Shown piece after piece: positions 30,824 through 43,456 of a DNA stretch of 64,000 nt. Location: assembly GCA_029204045.2 (NCBI GenBank), contig JAQNDB010000265.1, positions 39,542 to 103,541 of the forward strand. The letters are read 5' to 3'. Under the pieces are notes generated by a model, which was given only the letters and a program-made list of their open reading frames with translations, had not been told where the DNA came from and made no database searches. Every line of letters begins with the position of its first letter. The stretch's first letter is position 1. Made by a program: the position numbers and the translations under genes. Source of the stretch: Tillandsia leiboldiana. Lineage: Eukaryota; Streptophyta; Magnoliopsida; Poales; Bromeliaceae.

Positions 30824-30858
30824 GTTTCGAGGACGAAACCTTTTGAAGGAGGGGAGAA
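30824..30858 (+). promoter_or_regulatory. Pre-PPT hairpin motif and PPT of element E
   Basis: GTTTCGAGGACGAAAC at 30824-30839, then gaaggaggggagaa ending at 30858, immediately before the LTR start TGTAAAG. Confidence 0.88.
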
Positions 30859-33800
30859 TGTAAAGTACCGGGACTTTGGATAGCGCGCCGACCACACAGA
30901 TGGCTTGGAGCAGAGTGTTGCCTTGAGCATGATGTATCTGAGGTTACAGTTGATGCCGGGTTGATTCGGATCAACGCGGAAGCTCCAGCTCGATTCGGGG
31001 TTTTTTCGGGCTTTGTAGGCCGATTGAGGATGAGATTGGGAATTTCAGACTTCACCGTGGAGCGCCGGAATTCAGGAACACGTGGAACAGGTGTACTTTC
31101 TGATTACAGCGAAGTTCGGGAGGTTCCGGACTGACGCGGAGGGCCCGGAGGCAAAAAGTGAGTCGGAACTGGCAATTTTGGAGCCGGTAATTGATTTGAG
31201 CACCCCGACTCAACGGACGAGCTTTTTGGAGAGAAAAAGCTGTGGACACGTGTACTTTTGATTTACAGCGAGGTTCGGGAGGTTCCGGACTGACGCGGAG
31301 GACCCGGAGGCAAAAAGTGAGTTGGAACTGGCAATTTTGGAGCCGGTAAGTGATTTGAGCACCCCGCCTCAACGGATGAGCTTTTTGGAGAGAAAAAGCT
31401 GTGAGCGCGTGTATTTTCGATTTACAGCGGAGTTCGGGAGGTTCCGGGCAGCGGCGGAGAGCCCGAAGGCAAAAAGTGAGTTGGGGTTGGATTATTGGAA
31501 TTAATTAATTAGCGGAATTAATTAATAAAGCTTTATGCTTTATATAAAGGGCCCCAGCCTCCCTGTAGCAGCAGAGAAAGAAAGGAAAAGAGAAAGAAAG
31601 GAAGAAAGAAAGAAAGGAAAGGAAAAGAGAGGAAAAGGAAGAAGAAGAAAATGGGATTGGAGCTTCTTGGATTTTTGGACTCCCCGTTGGTGGCCGAGAG
31701 AGCGCCGTGGGCGTGCGGAGTGCGACAATGAGGTAAGTAATCTCTCTTTTTTGAGGTTTTTCGGTGTTTTGGAGCTTTGAGGATTTTTAATTGGTGTTTA
31801 AAAATCATGAAAAATGTGGATTCTTGGTTTTTTGGGATTTTTGGATTTTATCGGATTTTTGGGGTTTTTTCTGGGTTTTGCCGTCGCCGGCGGCCGCGCG
31901 CGCGCGCAACGGCGCACGCGCGGCGCCAGGGTGCTGCTATTGGCAGCACCCTGTGGCGGTGCCGCTGGGCGCGGCGCCGCGTGCAGCAAAGTGCTGCACG
32001 CGGCGCTGCCTGGCCTCGCGCAGGTGCGCGCGGAAGGGCCGCGCGCAAGTGCGCGCGGCGCTGCCTGGCCGCGCGCAGGGGCGCGCGGCAGGGCCGCGCG
32101 CAGGTGCGCGCGGCACCTCCTGGCCGCGCGCGGGTGCGCGCGGCCAGGGGCGCGCGGCAGGGCCGCGCGCGTGCGCGCGGCACCTCCTGGCCGCGCGCAG
32201 GTGCGCGCGGCACCTCCTGGCCGCGCGCAGGCGCGCGCGGCAGGGCCGCGCGCAGGGGCGCGCGGCAGGGCCGCGCGCGTGCGCGCGGGCCCTCCTGGCC
32301 GCGCGCAGGTGCGCGCGGCACCTCCTGGCCGCGCGCAGGCGCGCGCGGCAGGGCCGCGCGCGTGCGCGCGGGCCCTCCTGGCCGGGCGCAGGCGCGCGCG
32401 GCAGGGCCGCGCGCAGGGGCGCGCGGCAGGGCCGCGCGCGTGCGCGCGGGCCCTCCTGGCCGCGCGCAGGGGCGCGCGGCAGGGCCGCGCGCGTGCGCGG
32501 GGGCCCTCCTGGCCGCGCGCGGGCGCGCGCGGCAGGGCCGCGTGGCAGGGCTGCGCGCGGGCCCGCGCGCAGCGCCGCTGGGCGCCGCGCGCAGCGCCGC
32601 TGGGCGCCGCGCGCAGCGCCGCTGGGCGCCGCGCGCAGCGCCGCTGGGCGCTGCGCGGTGCGCTCCGGCACCGCGCGGCAGGCCGCTGCGCGGCGCCGCT
32701 TGGTTGGGCGGCGTGCGGCGGGCCTCCCTCGTCGCGCGGCTGGTTCTTCGCCGCTCGGCGTGCTCCCGGGACAGCGGTGGCGCCTCGGTTTGCGTGCCGG
32801 CGTCGTTGTTTCCCACCGTCGGCCGCTGTTTTCGCGAGGGGTTTTCGCGCTGGTTTCGCGCTGTTTTTGCGCAGGTTTTCGCGCCGTTTCGCGCAGGTTT
32901 TCGCGCAGGTTTTCGCGCCGTTTCGCGCAGGTTTTCGCGCAGTTTTCGCGCAGGTTTTCGCGCCGTTTCGCGCAGGTTTTCGCGCAGTTTTCGCGCAGGT
33001 TTTCGCGCAGTTTTCGCGCAGGTTTTCGCGCCGTTTCGCGCAGGTTTTCGCGCAGTTTTCGCGCAGGTTTTCGCGCCGTTTCGCGCAGGTTTTCGCGCAG
33101 GTTTTCGCCTTTTTCGCGAGCAGTTTGCGAGCGGTTTAGCGCGTTTTTCGAGCAGATTTCGCGAGCAGTTTGAGCAGTTTTCGCTGGCTTTTCGCAAGCT
33201 GTTTTTGAGCAGTTTTTGCGCCGACGGGGCTGTTTTCGCCGTCGGGCGCTGGTTTTCGCCGACGGGCTATTTTTCGCCGTCGGGCGCTGTTTTTTTTCGC
33301 TGACGGAGGCTGTTTTCGCCGACGGAGGCTGTTTTTCGCCGTCGGATGCTCGGTTTTGACTGTGTGGATTGATTTTTGCGTTTTCTTCGCTTCTGACAGC
33401 TTGCGGTGCGGTTTTAGCTTCCGCGGAGCGCGCGGTCGTGTGGTTGGTCGCCGCGTGCTCCGTTTTGCGTGCGGCTTCTGGCATCGGGCTTCGTGTTGCG
33501 TGCGGACCCCTTGGAGGCCAGGTAAGCCGCTGTGCCAATTGCAAGTGTCGACGAGCAATTGGTGGCTTTCTGAGGTGGGTTGGTTTTCTCTCCAAGTCTA
33601 CGGACTTCCTTCTAATTCTAATGTTTTAGGATTGCATGCTAGTTTAAGTATTTTTCTTGGAACTTAACTAGCACCCCCGTCATATGTGCATGATTTTGAC
33701 CAGACCATTTGTGAACCTTAATTTGGGCTAGGTTCCTTATGCTTTAGACATCCCGCACTTTTCATATCCTTCGGGACTTAGAGTTTCCTCGCCCGGGTAG

Positions 33801-35569
33801 TGGGCCGAGTGGTCAGAGTGTTGTGGGACGGGTGTTGCACTCGGGCCCGGGGGGGGGGGCCGAGTGGGGTCTGGTGGCTGGGTTAGGCCAGTGTTAGTGT
33901 TTTGGGGAACCGTTTCAGATAAACGGTGGTCCCGGGGGTTTTCCTTTCCACTGTTCTTCTCGTCACCACCAGATTGGGATCGTGGTGCACGTGTGTTAGC
34001 AGGACCTTGAACCCAGAACCTTTTTGGATAAATACATGATTTTAGTCAGCCAATGATTCTTCCAAGCCTCGCAAGGTTGTCGGAGTCTGTTCTCGTCCGT
34101 TGGGACGAAGGCGTCAGCTATTCGAGGCTTGGGCATAAAACTTGATTTCAAAGGGTTTTCCTAAAAAGACTAAAAATCATTATAAAGATGGCTTTCTCTC
34201 AGATCGAATGATTTTTCTGAAATAAATGACATGGTTTCTTATAAACTTATCCACCCGAGTGGATTCGAGTGATCTGGGTTCTAAGGGCTGCTTTCTCTCT
34301 TGGGGACGTAGATGTTAGTCTCCCTGGGTTTCGGACCCTTCGTAGATCTGGCCGTGGAGTAGCTCCGGCCGTGAGTTGAGTGTTGAGTACGGTGGAGTTG
34401 TGTTGTGGGAGCCGTGGGTGAGACGGTGGTCCCAGCTGTGTAGTACCTTCGTTGAGTGGGTCTGTGTTGTGAGATTGAGTCGTGGAGGGTTCTCCGACTG
34501 AGTTTGTGCTTTGAGCATCGAGATACCGATCTGTTTGATCGAGGACCACAGCCTGCAGGAGCCACTTGTGAGACAGTGATACTGATGAGATACTTGAGTT
34601 CGGTGGGGTCGCACCCCTCGAACCACGCCCCGGGTGCGTTGATGATTCCGAGCCTGATGAGGCTGCGATGATGATACCGAGCCTGACGAGGCTTCGATGA
34701 TGCGCCTAGTTCATATACTAGTGGTCGCTTGATACCCCTGGCCGTGCTACCATGGGGTCACTGTGTGAGATATTGAGTTTGTCCGTTGGGACACCCTGGT
34801 TGATACAACAGGGGGCGCAGGCTTGACTCGACTGGACCCGGGTGGGCAGTCGCTGAGATTCGAGATGTACTGAGAGAGTGATGGTGTAGCATGTGTCATA
34901 GTAGAGCGTCTTGGGCTTAGTACTTGTGACATGTTGTCAGCAGTGTGTGACTGCATTCCATCATCCATAGTCTCTTCTTATTGAGCATAGTAGATAGAGG
35001 CATGATAGCTGTAGATTCTTTTCCAGCTTATTTATCTTATTATCATTCCTTTCTCTATCTTATGCCTCTGGTAGACTTAGTGGGCAGACCGTGGTTCTTG
35101 GAGACGGTACCCACTGAGAACTACTGTAGGATGTAGTTCTCACACCCTCTGTCGGTGACAGGTTGCTGAGGCTTTCTACCGTTCCTGCTGTGCTTGACTG
35201 GACGGACCGAGGACAGGGAGTCGCGTGATAGTTCCCTACCAGCATTGTTACTTTAGAGAGAGGTAGATGTACCATCCCGGATTGTGGGAGTTGGTTATGT
35301 TTCCTGTTTAGCTATCTCCCCTTGGATTTGTAGATGTTGTATAGGTGCACTTCTTTTTGTATCATCTGATTTTGGGAGATAGGCTATGTGTTGTAGCAGC
35401 TTTGTAGTTGAGAAAAAATTTATAGTACAGCTTTTTTATCCGCTCTGATATCTGTGTAGCTGTAGTTTTGTCTTTTGCAGGCTTGACGCTTTGTCTGTAC
35501 GGCAGTTTCCGTACAGATGGCGGATCTGTTAGCGAGCCCGGGTCGCAGTTACGACCCCGGGGCGTGACA
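30859..35569 (+). repeat. 3' LTR of element E
   Basis: 4711 bp. Same order of parts as the 5' LTR: 159-bp repeats 31091-31498, TATA 31541-31547, GC array about 32003-32660, GCGCAGGTTTTC array about 32870-33110. It differs from the 5' copy mainly in GC-array units, the length of a G run (near 33850) and the absence of Cassandra. Confidence 0.95.
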
Positions 35570-35574
35570 AGGGG
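35570..35574. repeat. Target-site duplication of element E, right copy (AGGGG)
   Basis: AGGGG directly after GGGGCGTGACA, matching 23206-23210. Confidence 0.9.
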
Positions 35575-35888
35575 TCCAAAACATAACACTCCAGAGCTGA
35601 GACGCAGAAAAACCTCAAAAACTCCAACAAAAGGCGGGGGAAAAAGGAACAAATAGCCCGAGCAACACGCTCAAAAATCACTCCCAAGAGCCAGCTCAAC
35701 CCAAGCAACCCGAAACACATCCACACAAACACCTGCACAGAAAAGGGGCCCTAACAAGCGGGGGTTCATACTCAGTCACCCTCAAAACTCAACCCAAGCG
35801 GATGGCTCAGCCGCAGCCTTTCATCAAAAGGGATCCTCAGGGACTCAACTCAAACCCTGCACACAAGGATGGCCCCACACAGTGCCAG
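35575..35888 (-). other. Gypsy D internal sequence between E and the RNase H remnant
   Basis: Continuation of D after the E insertion. I recognise no conserved protein motif. Confidence 0.6.
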
Positions 35889-37393
35889 CTATGGAACCGT
35901 CAAACTCGACTCCCAAATAGCTCTTCTGCTCCAGGCATCCGCCACCACAGTGGCTCTGTCGGGGTGATACTGGATGCTCAACAATAACCCAATGGTAATT
36001 CCGCAGTCGCTACAGGAGGCATCACTGAAACTCGCAGATCTCTCTCCCAACACTGGGAATGTTAGCGTTGGCGCTGGTATCAGTCTCATCATCCGATTGC
36101 CAAGCACTCCTGGCACTGCCCAGTCCAAGAAGCTCCTTATCTTGACCATAAATATTGATCTCGGCCAATTCCCAAATAGTATCCATATTGGCCGGATTTC
36201 CACTGCCGCCCCTACGGCTCGAACAAAGTGACCCATGGAGGTATGCTTCTGAAGCTACAACTTGTATCTCAATAACTTGGCATACAGCTTCATCCACACG
36301 GGCATGGTAGCACATCCATAAGTGCTCCTCGTGCTCCAAGTCGCTCTGGGAGTAAATCAAAATATCCTTGGGGAACACCACTCCCCATTTGTCCAAGTAC
36401 AACTGGAACACACCATTCCTTAAATCTTGAAGACAACAGGGCATTAATTATTCCATTTGGCCTCAATATGAGTTCATAATGTCCCTACCGGATCCCGCAA
36501 GCCATCATGGCAGAATACGCAACTATACAATTCCACAAAGGTACAGGTATCCCAGACGAACAACTGCCGGAGTATAACTCCATCCAAAGGTCCTAACTAC
36601 CACCCGGACCTGTCAACACTCGAACCATAAAAGGACCCTCACAGTCGTGTATCAACGACGTGGCATCACCACCGTATACCAACGGCGTGGCATCACCACC
36701 GTATACCAACGGCGTGGCATCACCACCGTATACCAACGGCGTGGCATCACCACCGTATACCAACGGCGTGGCACTAGGTCAAACAGACCCCTCGATCCAT
36801 CAGATCCTGTAACTCCGCCATCAGCTCTCTAACTGCTCCACTGGCGATATCCAATGAGGTGCTGTCGAGGGTGGCGCGGTTCCCCGAACCACGTCAACCG
36901 CAATCTCTGTCTCCCTAACCGGCGGCATCATCAACAGCTTAGGTGAAATCTCACCCGGGATCCCGTGGGCAACAGGGATATCATTGAGCCCCCGTGCCGC
37001 CGTAAGCACCTCTCACACTGTTGCTAAAACCTGTGCTCTAACAATCTCCCCATAACAAGCCTCCTTTGTCTACCTCGCAAAAGTCACAATCAGCACCCTC
37101 TCTGCACCTAACCATCCAGTGGTGCCGTGCCAACCAATCCCAAGCACTGGGTCAAAACATCGAACTGCCACCCAAATCAAGAGGTTTGCTGGTATAACTC
37201 CTGGTCTCAACGACACTGAACAAAACCCACAAGCCTCCTTCACATGCATAACACCGATGGTATTCTGTACCTCTAGTGCACGTGGTAATAACTCTGCCTT
37301 TAGTCCATGCCGGAAAGCGAGGTGCACTAACTCCGACTGCTGTGATGAAATCACACCTGCAACAACCCGATCCACTGCCGTGGCGCCCTCCAA
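35889..37393 (-). pseudogene. pol: Degenerate pol of Gypsy D (protease, RT, RNase H remnants)
   Basis: Minus strand, in order. 37393-37070 keeps protease-flanking sequence (VVAGVISS...HGLKAELLPRALEVQ) but has lost the DTG active-site block. 37009-36821 matches the RT N-terminal lead-in (PPVRETEIAVDVVRGTAPPSTAPHW). A 27-bp tandem array follows. 36444-36022 holds the RT palm with FPKDILIYS in place of FIDDILIYS, so the first catalytic Asp is lost. 36236-35889 ends with QYHPDRATVVADAWSRR, the end of the Gypsy RNase H region. Frames change repeatedly and no integrase is seen. It is not functional. Confidence 0.85.
36649..36774 (-). repeat. 27-bp tandem repeat inside pol of Gypsy D
   Basis: About 4.7 units of gtataccaacggcgtggcat plus caccacc. 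The reverse complement is the same motif as the 27-bp array at 44951-45213 of element C (ggtggtgatgccacaccg...). Confidence 0.93.
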
Positions 37394-37429
37394 CCAGGCG
37401 GCACAAGCTCATCCACACGATGCAAGCGG

Positions 37430-38600
37430 TTGTCGCTTAGTCCATCGAAAAATATCCCATCAATCACAAGGGAGCACGACCTCTGTCTCTGCTCACGCTG
37501 AGGCAACAGATACGATCCTCCGCTGACAACAAAACCACGCTACCGTTGCGCTACTCTGAAATAGACACTGATACTGCCATCGGGGTCCGCCCGATCCCCA
37601 ACATCTCAGAAATCCATCATTGCAACCGTCATAAGACAAAACACCATTAATCCAGGCAATTCCCTATACACTTATCCTTTCTAAGCTCACCCCTCAATCA
37701 CATAAATTGCACCCCAAACATGCCAGTTATCAATCACACCGGGTAACATCCCCCTTGGGTAAGCTTTACATAATCCATTCACAAGGATATCCATCATCCA
37801 GGAAGGGAAAACAAAAATGTTTCTGCCGGCCGATCTGTCCTCCATCATCTGGCATCATACGCCTCTATCCGGAACTTGCCTCTGGCAGAAGATCCCCATC
37901 CAAAAGAACTGCAGCGCCAGGCTCCAAACGCAATGCCCACTCAAACGCGGCATCCAAGATCCAAAAATCTGCACCGGAGGGACTAAATCAACTGAAAGGT
38001 AACCTGGCGCCATCCACTACTGGTCACATAAATCCTATGCGCCTCGTTCCATGGAACGCGCAGTTCAACAACTGCGTAAACCCTTTGCCACAAGGGGCTC
38101 TCAAGTAGCCTCTCCAACACTACCAACCACGATTCTGCCTCCAAAGGCTCCAACTCAATTCCATGAATCGGGGTGGTTCATCTACCAAACTAGCTCCATC
38201 GATCAAAGATGTCCCACAGCTCATCAGCTGTCAGCAATCCACCCTGCCTCAGTGCCTTGGCACTAAACACTGGCACGGAGGGGATAACTCGCTTCATTGG
38301 CGTCACAGAAATCCCTGCCGCTGAGGGTACTGCATCCTGGTGGTCTCAGGAGGAAAGCACTGTCAGGCTGCCCACTGCTCCGACAACTGTGTCACCAAAA
38401 CTAGCTGCTCACTCTGCCGCTGCTATGCCTCTGACAATCCTGTCACCTGGGTCCGGAGTTCTCTAACCTCAATCCGGGTATCCGGCCCAAAACCAACCGC
38501 TCAAGCTCAACTGCCATGACAGGATGCACAAGGGTCCCAAACCCAGCGTCGGGGAGACACCGCTCGCCACGACGAAACCACAAAATCAGCACACAACAAC
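37430..38600 (-). pseudogene. gag: Decayed gag region of Gypsy D
   Basis: On the minus strand, pieces align in order with the Gypsy B Gag. LLTADELWDIFDRW (near 38230) corresponds to PLTEAEQKELRDRL. EAESWLVVLERLLE (near 38130) corresponds to WEAKNWISAMEKLFE. Stops and frame changes separate them, and the leader up to the PBS is well conserved. The assignment of individual pieces is by eye. Confidence 0.5.
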
Positions 38601-38832
38601 GCTCGACCCAATCCAGCGAAAGTCTAGAGCATGTCACCCATTCCCTAGCGTTATGTTGTCTGCAGCCAACATAACTACTTAGGAGAATAAACATGCCAAT
38701 CACTCATCCCGTCCCTCGGGAGAGGTGTAAAACTCAATCAGGACTCTCGCTACAAATCACGACTCTCACGAAGTCATTCTAGGGTCCAACCACAAGCCTA
38801 GGGTTTCTAAGTCCACCATGACCTACAACCTA

Positions 38833-38845
38833 GGCTCTGATACCA
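38833..38845 (-). promoter_or_regulatory. Primer-binding site of Gypsy D
   Basis: The minus strand reads TGGTATCAGAGCC, seven bases after the LTR end. Confidence 0.93.
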
Positions 38846-38852
38846 CCTAATC

Positions 38853-41800
38853 TGTCACGCCCCGAGGTCGAAACTGCGACCCGGGCTCGCCAACAGATCC
38901 GCCACCTATGCCAAACCCGCATAGGCGAAGCGTCCTACCTGCAAAAAGAACTACAGCTAACAGATATCAGAGCTAAAAGATAAAAACTGCTGTAGAATAA
39001 AATCAACCACTGTACAACTGAAGATAAAACAACAAGGTCCATCTCCCAAAAAAGATAATCATACATTAACCTCGAGTACAAAACTCATAGCTCAACAGGG
39101 AGATATCTCAAATAAAACATCAGTGTACAAGCTCTCAATACATCATATCCTCACTACATCAGTCTCTCAAAAGAGGAAATAAATACCAATCTACCGACTA
39201 TACTGAAGATCTCCTCCAAAGGGGGTACCGCTACACTCCAAAGATGGGTCTGGATCTAGCTCGCTACTCCCTCACCACGCACAGCAACCACAGAACGGCA
39301 ACACCCTCCAAGACTCTGCAAAACAAAGAGGAGAAAGGACAAAAGGGGGGGAAAACCCCCAACGGGCGTGAGAACTACGCAATAAGGGAGTTCTCAGTGG
39401 GTATCGCCACTAGGCCCGACGATCAGCCCACCAAGCCTACTAGAGGCAAAAGATAACCGATGCAGTAAAACTGAAAGAAGAAGCTGGAAACACTCTACAG
39501 CTACCATGCCTCTATCCAAATGCTCAAATGGGGAAACTCTGATGAAGATATGCAACTCTCGCACACGAGGTGCTCAATCGACCCAATCGAGCTGACTGCC
39601 ACATCGGGTCCAGTCAAACCTGCGCCCACCTACAACCACCTCCCGCTGACGGGCACGAATTACGTAGGGCGTCCAAACGGGCTAACTCGCTATCGAGTAG
39701 TGGCTCATGCAGGCTATAGTCAAATCCATGCCCTCTCTCTCTCAGAACGGAAAGACTCAAGATGCTCAACCTCTCACACAATGGTCAAAGAACTCACAAC
39801 GACCACGGGACCACCGTCAAACCCCGAACGGTTCCCAACAATACTAGCACTGGTCTAACACAGCTACTAGACTCCACTCGGTCCCCCAGGCACGAGTGTA
39901 ACACAAAGTATCTGCCTGAATAAACCCAATCGATAGACCAGTAATCACTGGTACTGCCTGCTCTGCCGCGACGGGTATGCCAGCCTACGCATAACACCGA
40001 AGCAAAGGAGTCCCAAGGACTCAAAACCCAGCATGGTGCCCGGCGCTCTGCACCGTGGAAAGCCTACTCCGGAGTGGCACTCGAGGGGAGCGACCCACAC
40101 GAGTAAAGTATCACTGTATCAAGCATCACTGTATCGAGTATCTCTGTAACCACTGTCTCATAACAGCAGGACTGGATCAAGACTATGATCAAAGTGGGAA
40201 ACTCCGTCCACTAACAAAACCCCGATCTAATGCAATAGTACTCAAAAAGTGGGAAACACCATCCACTAGAACAAATCTGATACCCAATCTGATGCAATAG
40301 TCAACATCCGGTCAACCGCCCAAAGTCCGCGGTCACCGCAATAACCCACAACCCACAATTGGGTAAATTAATCAAGATCCGGTCAACCGCCTACTGTCCG
40401 CGGTTGCCGCAATAACCCACAATCCAACATCAAGCACACCCTGTCTCTGACCCTAAGGTCCCAGCTACACTATCCCAAACCTCTGCTCGAACCCGAGCAA
40501 CATGACTCAAAAGTCTAAATAAAAAGGAGAAAGAAAGCAATCATGGTTTCTCCTAAGTCAAATTCCAATATGTAGTGCAGCAGTAAAAGATGGCCTAACT
40601 ATATGTCCATACACATATGTCCATACAAGCATGCATTTGTCCTCAAGAAGAATAAAGAAAATAAACCTCATGCCAGAATTAGCAATGACCATACCTGTCC
40701 ATAATTCTCAATCCATAATGGCTCCTCAGAGTAGAACCTGCACATAACTACATAATCCTATCCCAATGCATAAACCATCCTCATAAAAGGTTATGTGCTA
40801 ATATGGCATGATAATTAATCATATAGGGTATCCTTGCCTTAGATAAGCTTCCACTAATCATCAACATGACTATTTGATTAATACCATTGTCATACTGTGA
40901 ATAATTCACTTGCAATTTCCATAAAATCCTCATTGTTAAACTTACCGATCAATCCCAGCTATTGTACAATTCACCTGCATGCAATGCTAACATATGAAAA
41001 TTTAGACAACCGTCCACCGGTTCCGGGAATAAGGCACCCACCTGAAAAGCTGACTGTCAAAAGCCCAACAGCTGAAAACACCAGATAACTCTAATCCCTT
41101 GCTCCAATAAGTTCAGCACACCCGTAACCCTCCTGGCACAATACAAAGCTCACTAATTACACTAGGCTCCCAAATATAGCACTTAAAACCACATACAACC
41201 TCGAATTCTGAACTGTTAAATTATCACCTGCAGATAGTGCCCAGAAAATTCCAATAAAAATATCACAGCAATTCTTGCGTCGATAGCTTCGAAACGGTAC
41301 CTTGCACGCCCAAATCGGAGTTCGGTAAGTCAAGATAAAAATTCGGCAAGGGGGTACACTCATACAAAAATCTGTATTAAAACTGTACACTGTTCACTGA
41401 GAAAACAGTAATTTTCACCTCTGATGAAATCTCGGAAAAATCCAAGAAAAATACGAGCGCGATCCTTGCGATATGTAGATGAAAAAGTTGTATAAGCTCG
41501 TTTCCGGCTGACGCTCGTGCGCAAAGATAAGGCCAAAACACCTCGATGCTGTCCCACAAAGCCAAACAGAAAATGGGTCACAGTATTGCCTCGGGATCCG
41601 TGCCAAAAACTCGAAACGGGAAAGCGCGATCAAAACGAAAGATGAAGTCCTACCTCTTAGGAGTCTGCCGGCGCAAGAATCATAGCAAAATGATCTCGGG
41701 GTAGCCCAGGGGAGCTAAAACACTGTCGCTGCGCCGAAGAAGAACCCAGGAATGCAACGTCGCGCCGCGCCGTAAAATGGGGAACCTCTGGATTCGAGCC

Positions 41801-42967
41801 TCCAAAAATCCTAGAACTTGGCAGGAAGATCAAGGATGAAGAGGTGAACAACTTTGCTTGAGGGGGCTCGGGTAGAGAGTGAGAGGGTTGAGAGAAAAAG
41901 GCAAGGAAAGGGGGCTCGGGTTGCCTTTAAATAGGCTGAAGAAAACAATTGCAGAAATACCCAATGTGTCCCCACTTCCGGGCGCCGCCAATTTTCGGGC
42001 TGCTACAGTAATGGGCCCGGCCCATTACTGTTCAAGCCCGAAACGTCGTGGGCCGGCCACGTAGCCCAACACTGTGCGCCCCCGGCCCCGCTGCGCCCGG
42101 CGCACCCGCGCCCGCCAGTGGCGTCGCGCCACGTGGCCCCGGCAGCCCGTGCACCGCGCACGTGGCCCCGTGCACCGCGCACGTCGCGGCTGCCCCGGCC
42201 GTACGGCCACCTGCCCCGCCGTACGGCCACCTGCCCCGGTCACCCACTCCACCGGTTCCGTGGACCGGGAGCACAACACCGAACCAATAACAGTCTGCCA
42301 CGTGTCCACCCGGTCTACCGTGCACCCGGGCCCAAATCAGTGGACCGCGCCTGCTGAACCGGCCAACCGGAGAGCGCCACGTGGCCCGCCCCTGGTGCAC
42401 GACCTCCGCGGTGGACCGCGTGCCTGCCCGCTCCCTCAGCCGCCTGCCCGCGCCCTGCCCGCGCCCTGTGTCGCCGCCTGCCGCCTGCCCGAGGCTGCGC
42501 CGCCGCCCGCCGGCGCCCTGTGTCGCCGCCTGCCGCCTGCCCGAGGCTGCGCCGCCGCCCGCCGGCGCTGCCCGCCGCCGCCGGCGATCGCCGGAAACAC
42601 TGTTCCGGCGTGAACAGTAACCGCAGCCCAAAAACATCAAGTAAAAAGCCCATCTTGACCGTTTTCGCGCGCTGATTCCAAAAACGGCGTCCATTTTGCC
42701 AAATTCCAATCCTATAATTTGCCGGAGGCTCCCGGAAAGGTATTTTTAATCCGAATTCCGCGCCGAGCCTAAATTTGATATCCACTCCTCGCGTAAACTG
42801 TTCTAAACATCCGATGGGGTCCCCCGATTACCTACGAGATTCAATTTTAAGCCCCGAGTCCATCTCTTGTGTCCAAACTGGCGCGCGAACACCGCCGACA
42901 TGCCACGTTGGCTTCCAGAAGCTGCTGGTCACACTGTAGAAGCCCTGCAAAGATCCGGGTCACCACA
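38853..42967 (-). repeat. 5' LTR of Gypsy D
   Basis: 4115 bp. Exactly 72 bp longer than the 3' LTR: a 20-bp duplication near 42218 (ccgtacggccacctgccccg) and a 52-bp duplication near 42515 (in the ctgtgtcgccgcctgccgcc segment). TATA-like CTATTTAAAG at 41925-41934. The U5 stem 1 here is CCTATGC/GCATAGG, different in sequence from C and E but still paired. Confidence 0.95.
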
Positions 42968-42972
42968 CACCC
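42968..42972. repeat. Target-site duplication of Gypsy D, right copy (CACCC)
   Basis: CACCC directly after the LTR end, matching 18886-18890. Confidence 0.9.
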
Positions 42973-43456
42973 CGCCCTGGCTGAGTTACCAGGAGGGCAT
43001 TTTCCCTGGCTGAGTTACCAGGAGGGTGTTTTCCCTGGCTGAGTTACCTCCCTAGCTGAGTTACCAGGAGGGCGTTTTCCCTGGCTGAGTTACCAGGAGG
43101 GCGTTTTCCCTGGCTGAGTTACCAGGAGGGCGTTTTCCCTGGCTGAGTTACCAGGAGGGCGTTTTCCCTGGCTGAGTTACCAGGAGGGCATTTTCCCTGG
43201 CTGAGTTACCAGGAGGGCGTTTTCCCTGGCTGAGTTACCAGGAGGGCGTTTTCCCTGGCTGAGTTACCAGGAGGGCATTTTCCCTGGCTGAGTTACCAGG
43301 AGGGCATTTTCCCTGGCTGAGTTACCAGGAGGGCATTTTCCCTGGCTGAGTTACCAGGAGGGCATTTTCCCTGGCTGAGTTACCAGGAGGGCATTTTCCC
43401 TGGCTGAGTTACCAGGAGGGCGTTTTCCCTGGCTGAGTTACCAGGAGGGCGTTTTC
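42973..43456 (+). repeat. 29-bp minisatellite in Gypsy C internal region
   Basis: About 16 units of ggctgagttaccaggagggc plus rttttccct, with one truncated unit near 43050. Starts immediately at the D insertion point. Confidence 0.95.

Larger units (their letters stand above)
23211..35569 (+). mobile_element. Gypsy-like element E (large-LTR, non-autonomous, LARD-like)
   Basis: Two LTRs of about 4.7 kb (5' copy 23211-28629 including a 753-bp Cassandra insertion plus duplication; 3' copy 30859-35569) enclose only 2.2 kb with PBS, a broken gag and a PPT. AGGGG flanks both ends. No protease, RT or integrase is seen, so it needs helper proteins. The LTR pair is nearly identical, so it is young. 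Confidence 0.95.
18891..42967 (-). mobile_element. Gypsy element D (degenerate, host of element E)
   Basis: Minus strand: 5' LTR 42967-38853, PBS 38845-38833, decayed gag and pol, element E inserted at 23211-35569, PPT next to 22934, 3' LTR 22933-18891. Flanked by CACCC. Its own length is about 11.7 kb. The pol is too decayed to function, yet the LTRs are near-identical, so it was probably already defective when it last moved. Confidence 0.94.
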
